DNA of 64,000 nucleotides, taken from contig CALLAL010000008.1 of the NCBI GenBank assembly GCA_938002255.1, positions 1 to 64,000 of the forward strand, in the 5' to 3' direction. Each line of letters begins with the position of its first letter. Within the stretch, counting starts at the first letter, position 1. This DNA comes from an uncultured bacterium. Lineage in GTDB: Bacteria > Desulfobacterota > BSN033 > UBA1163. Positions 62,620 to 64,000 of the stretch are shown piece after piece. Position numbers and translations under genes: made by a program. The notes beneath the pieces are model-generated. The model saw only the letters and a list, made by a program, of their open reading frames with translations. It did no database searches and was not told where the DNA came from.

Positions 62620-63718
62620 GGCGATTGCTGAAGGGGCCCTTCGAGCGGGTTGTCGTTTTTTTGCAGGATATCCTATTACCCCCGCAACAGAAATCTCTGA
62701 AGTTTTATCGGTCCGGCTTCCCATCGTGGGGGGCACCTTCATCCAGATGGAGGACGAGATTGCCAGCCTTGGTGCGGTGATTGGTGCTTCCCTCGCCGGC
62801 GTAAAATCGATGACCGCTACAAGCGGCCCGGGATTTTCTCTGATGCAAGAGAATTTGGGGTTGGCGATTATTGCTGAAATCCCCTGCGTCATTGTCAACG
62901 TCATGCGCGGAGGTCCCAGCACCGGACTTCCGACATTTCCGGCTCAAGGGGATGTGATGCAGGCGCGGTGGGGAACCCATGGCGATCATCCCATCATTGT
63001 GCTTTCAGCGTCTACCGTCCGCGAATGTTATGATATGACGATCCGTGCCTTCAATCTCTCAGAGAAATTTCGGATTCCGGTCATCCTGCTTATTGATGAA
63101 GTCGTAGGCCATATGCGGGAGAAGATGGTGGTGGATGAAGAAGAAGCAATAGAAATCTTTAACCGGGTTAAACCCACCATGCCTCCAGAATGGTATATCC
63201 CATACGAAGACACCCCCAGTGGCATTCCCCCCATGGCCAATTTTGGAGAAGGCTATCGCTATCATGTGACCGGACTCACCCATGATGTCCGGGGCTTTCC
63301 CACCTCGAGACCGGATGAAATCGGTCCCTTCATTTCGAGACTCCATCGGAAAATCAGTTCCCATTTCTCTGAGATTCAAACTGCAGAATTTTTCCAGACC
63401 GATGATGCCGAAATTACCCTCATCGCCTACGGATGTGTTGCCCGTTCTGCGAAACGAGCAGCCATTGAGGCCCGAGAGAAAGGCATCAAAGTTGGGCTTC
63501 TCAAATTGAACACCCTCTGGCCCTTTATGAGGTCAGCCGTTGAGAGAGTGCTTCAAACCTCAAAGGTCCTGATTGTGCCTGAGATGAATATGGGGCAAAT
63601 CTCGCGGGAGGTGAAGCGGGTGAACCGTGGGGTGTCACGGGTGTTTACCCTGAATAAGGTGGATGGAACGATCATTACCCCGATGGAAATATTGTGCCGG
63701 ATCCAGGAGGTCACCTGA
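62552..63718 (+). CDS. korA: 2-Oxoglutarate:ferredoxin oxidoreductase alpha subunit
   Basis: The pyrimidine-binding (PYR) half of the thiamine-dependent enzyme: [48 protein letters not shown] and the C-terminal [13 protein letters not shown]. The mature family N-terminus lies near LLQGNEA, but no ATG precedes it in frame, so translation probably begins at a TTG between 62552 and 62603. It overlaps korD and, by one base, korB. Confidence 0.9.
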   Translation: [388 protein letters not shown]

Positions 63719-64000
63719 TGGCGGAGATCACAAAATTAATCCACAAGTACCTGCGGCACGATAAAAAGTTCCCTCACGTCTGGTGCCCGGGATGCGGAAT
63801 CGGCATCATGTTAGGGGCTCTCATTCGAGCGATTGATAAGATTGGATATGAAAAGGACGAGATTGTCTTGGTCTCGGGGATTGGATGTTCAGGAAGGCTT
63901 CCGGTTTATGTGGATTTTAATACCCTTCACACCACCCATGGTCGCGCCCTGACCTTTGCCACCGGAATCAAACTGGCCAAACCGAATCTAAAAGTCATCG
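63718..64000 (+). CDS. korB: 2-Oxoglutarate:ferredoxin oxidoreductase beta subunit (partial, runs off the window)
   Basis: The frame starting at ATG 63718, within the korA stop (TGATG), encodes MAEITKLIHKYLRHDKKFPHVWCPGCGIGIMLGALIRA and GIGCSGRLPVYVDFNTLHTTHGRALTFATGIKLA, the opening of the TPP-binding beta subunit. Cys in CPGCGIG ligates the Fe-S cluster. It is cut off by the end of the window; the gamma subunit would be expected next. Confidence 0.93.
   Translation, partial: MAEITKLIHKYLRHDKKFPHVWCPGCGIGIMLGALIRAIDKIGYEKDEIVLVSGIGCSGRLPVYVDFNTLHTTHGRALTFATGIKLAKPNLKVI

Noticed and set aside
1-64000. CRISPR arrays, insertion sequences and rRNA
   Set aside because: No regularly spaced repeats, transposase motifs or rRNA sequence was found on either strand.

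Overview
The window looks like a chromosome segment of an anaerobic bacterium, most likely a Desulfobacterota (deltaproteobacterial) lineage or a close relative. The indications are a bacterial tmRNA, class-A RNase P RNA and dnaG-rpoD operon, NtrY- and hybrid-type kinases, ferredoxin-dependent 2-oxoacid oxidoreductase genes, many radical SAM enzymes, activase genes of the 2-hydroxyacyl-CoA dehydratase type, and an oxygen-averse Thi4 thiazole synthase. This assignment is inference from gene content; no rRNA is present. No CRISPR array, transposase or prophage was seen.

Layout. Bases 1-16,700 are read leftward and are mostly housekeeping: tmRNA and smpB, an NtrY-like kinase, RNase P RNA, RNase HI and a zinc-ribbon protein, a CAU tRNA, the macromolecular-synthesis operon rpsU-yqeY-mutS2-dnaG-rpoD, an adenosine-specific-kinase-family protein, a YbaK deacylase, comEC and a PilZ protein. 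Bases 16,800-29,860 read rightward: a universal stress protein, a PEBP-like protein, a YyaL-type protein, an ffh-rpsP-khpA-rimM-trmD-(SPOUT MTase)-rplS-rnhB-yraN translation block, then a TPP-riboswitch-controlled thiamine operon (thi4, thiDN, HMP permease). Bases 29,900-41,690 read leftward: a three-gene phosphorelay (HTH, Hpt, hybrid kinase), a branched-chain amino-acid ABC transporter (livJHMGF), a TIM-barrel isomerase and a cation:proton antiporter. Bases 41,800 to the end read rightward: tatA/B-tatC, radC, a long accessory cluster, then icd and korDAB.

The most unusual part is 43,753-60,998. It carries an ATP-grasp protein, a GT2 glycosyltransferase, a SPASM-like radical SAM protein, a split three-gene 2-hydroxyacyl-CoA dehydratase/activase-like set, four diverged B12-binding-type radical SAM proteins, an LpxL-like acyltransferase, an acyl carrier protein, a malonyl-transferase-like protein, a hotdog thioesterase, a FabG-like reductase and a FabF-like ketosynthase. 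Many of the genes overlap by 1-4 bases. I infer a dedicated acyl-chain or polyketide-like pathway whose carrier-bound product is modified by radical chemistry and moved to a lipid or sugar acceptor. No recognisable FabA/FabZ dehydratase or enoyl reductase is included. The product cannot be told from sequence.

Other notable points are two structured RNAs whose 5' ends lie inside the 3' end of the upstream coding gene (smpB/tmRNA and RNase HI/RNase P), a three-codon minigene with a perfect Shine-Dalgarno in the smpB leader, a readable antiterminator for the TPP switch, tandem 10-bp repeats at the promoter of the phosphorelay operon, and palindromic repeats inserted in frame in coding genes.
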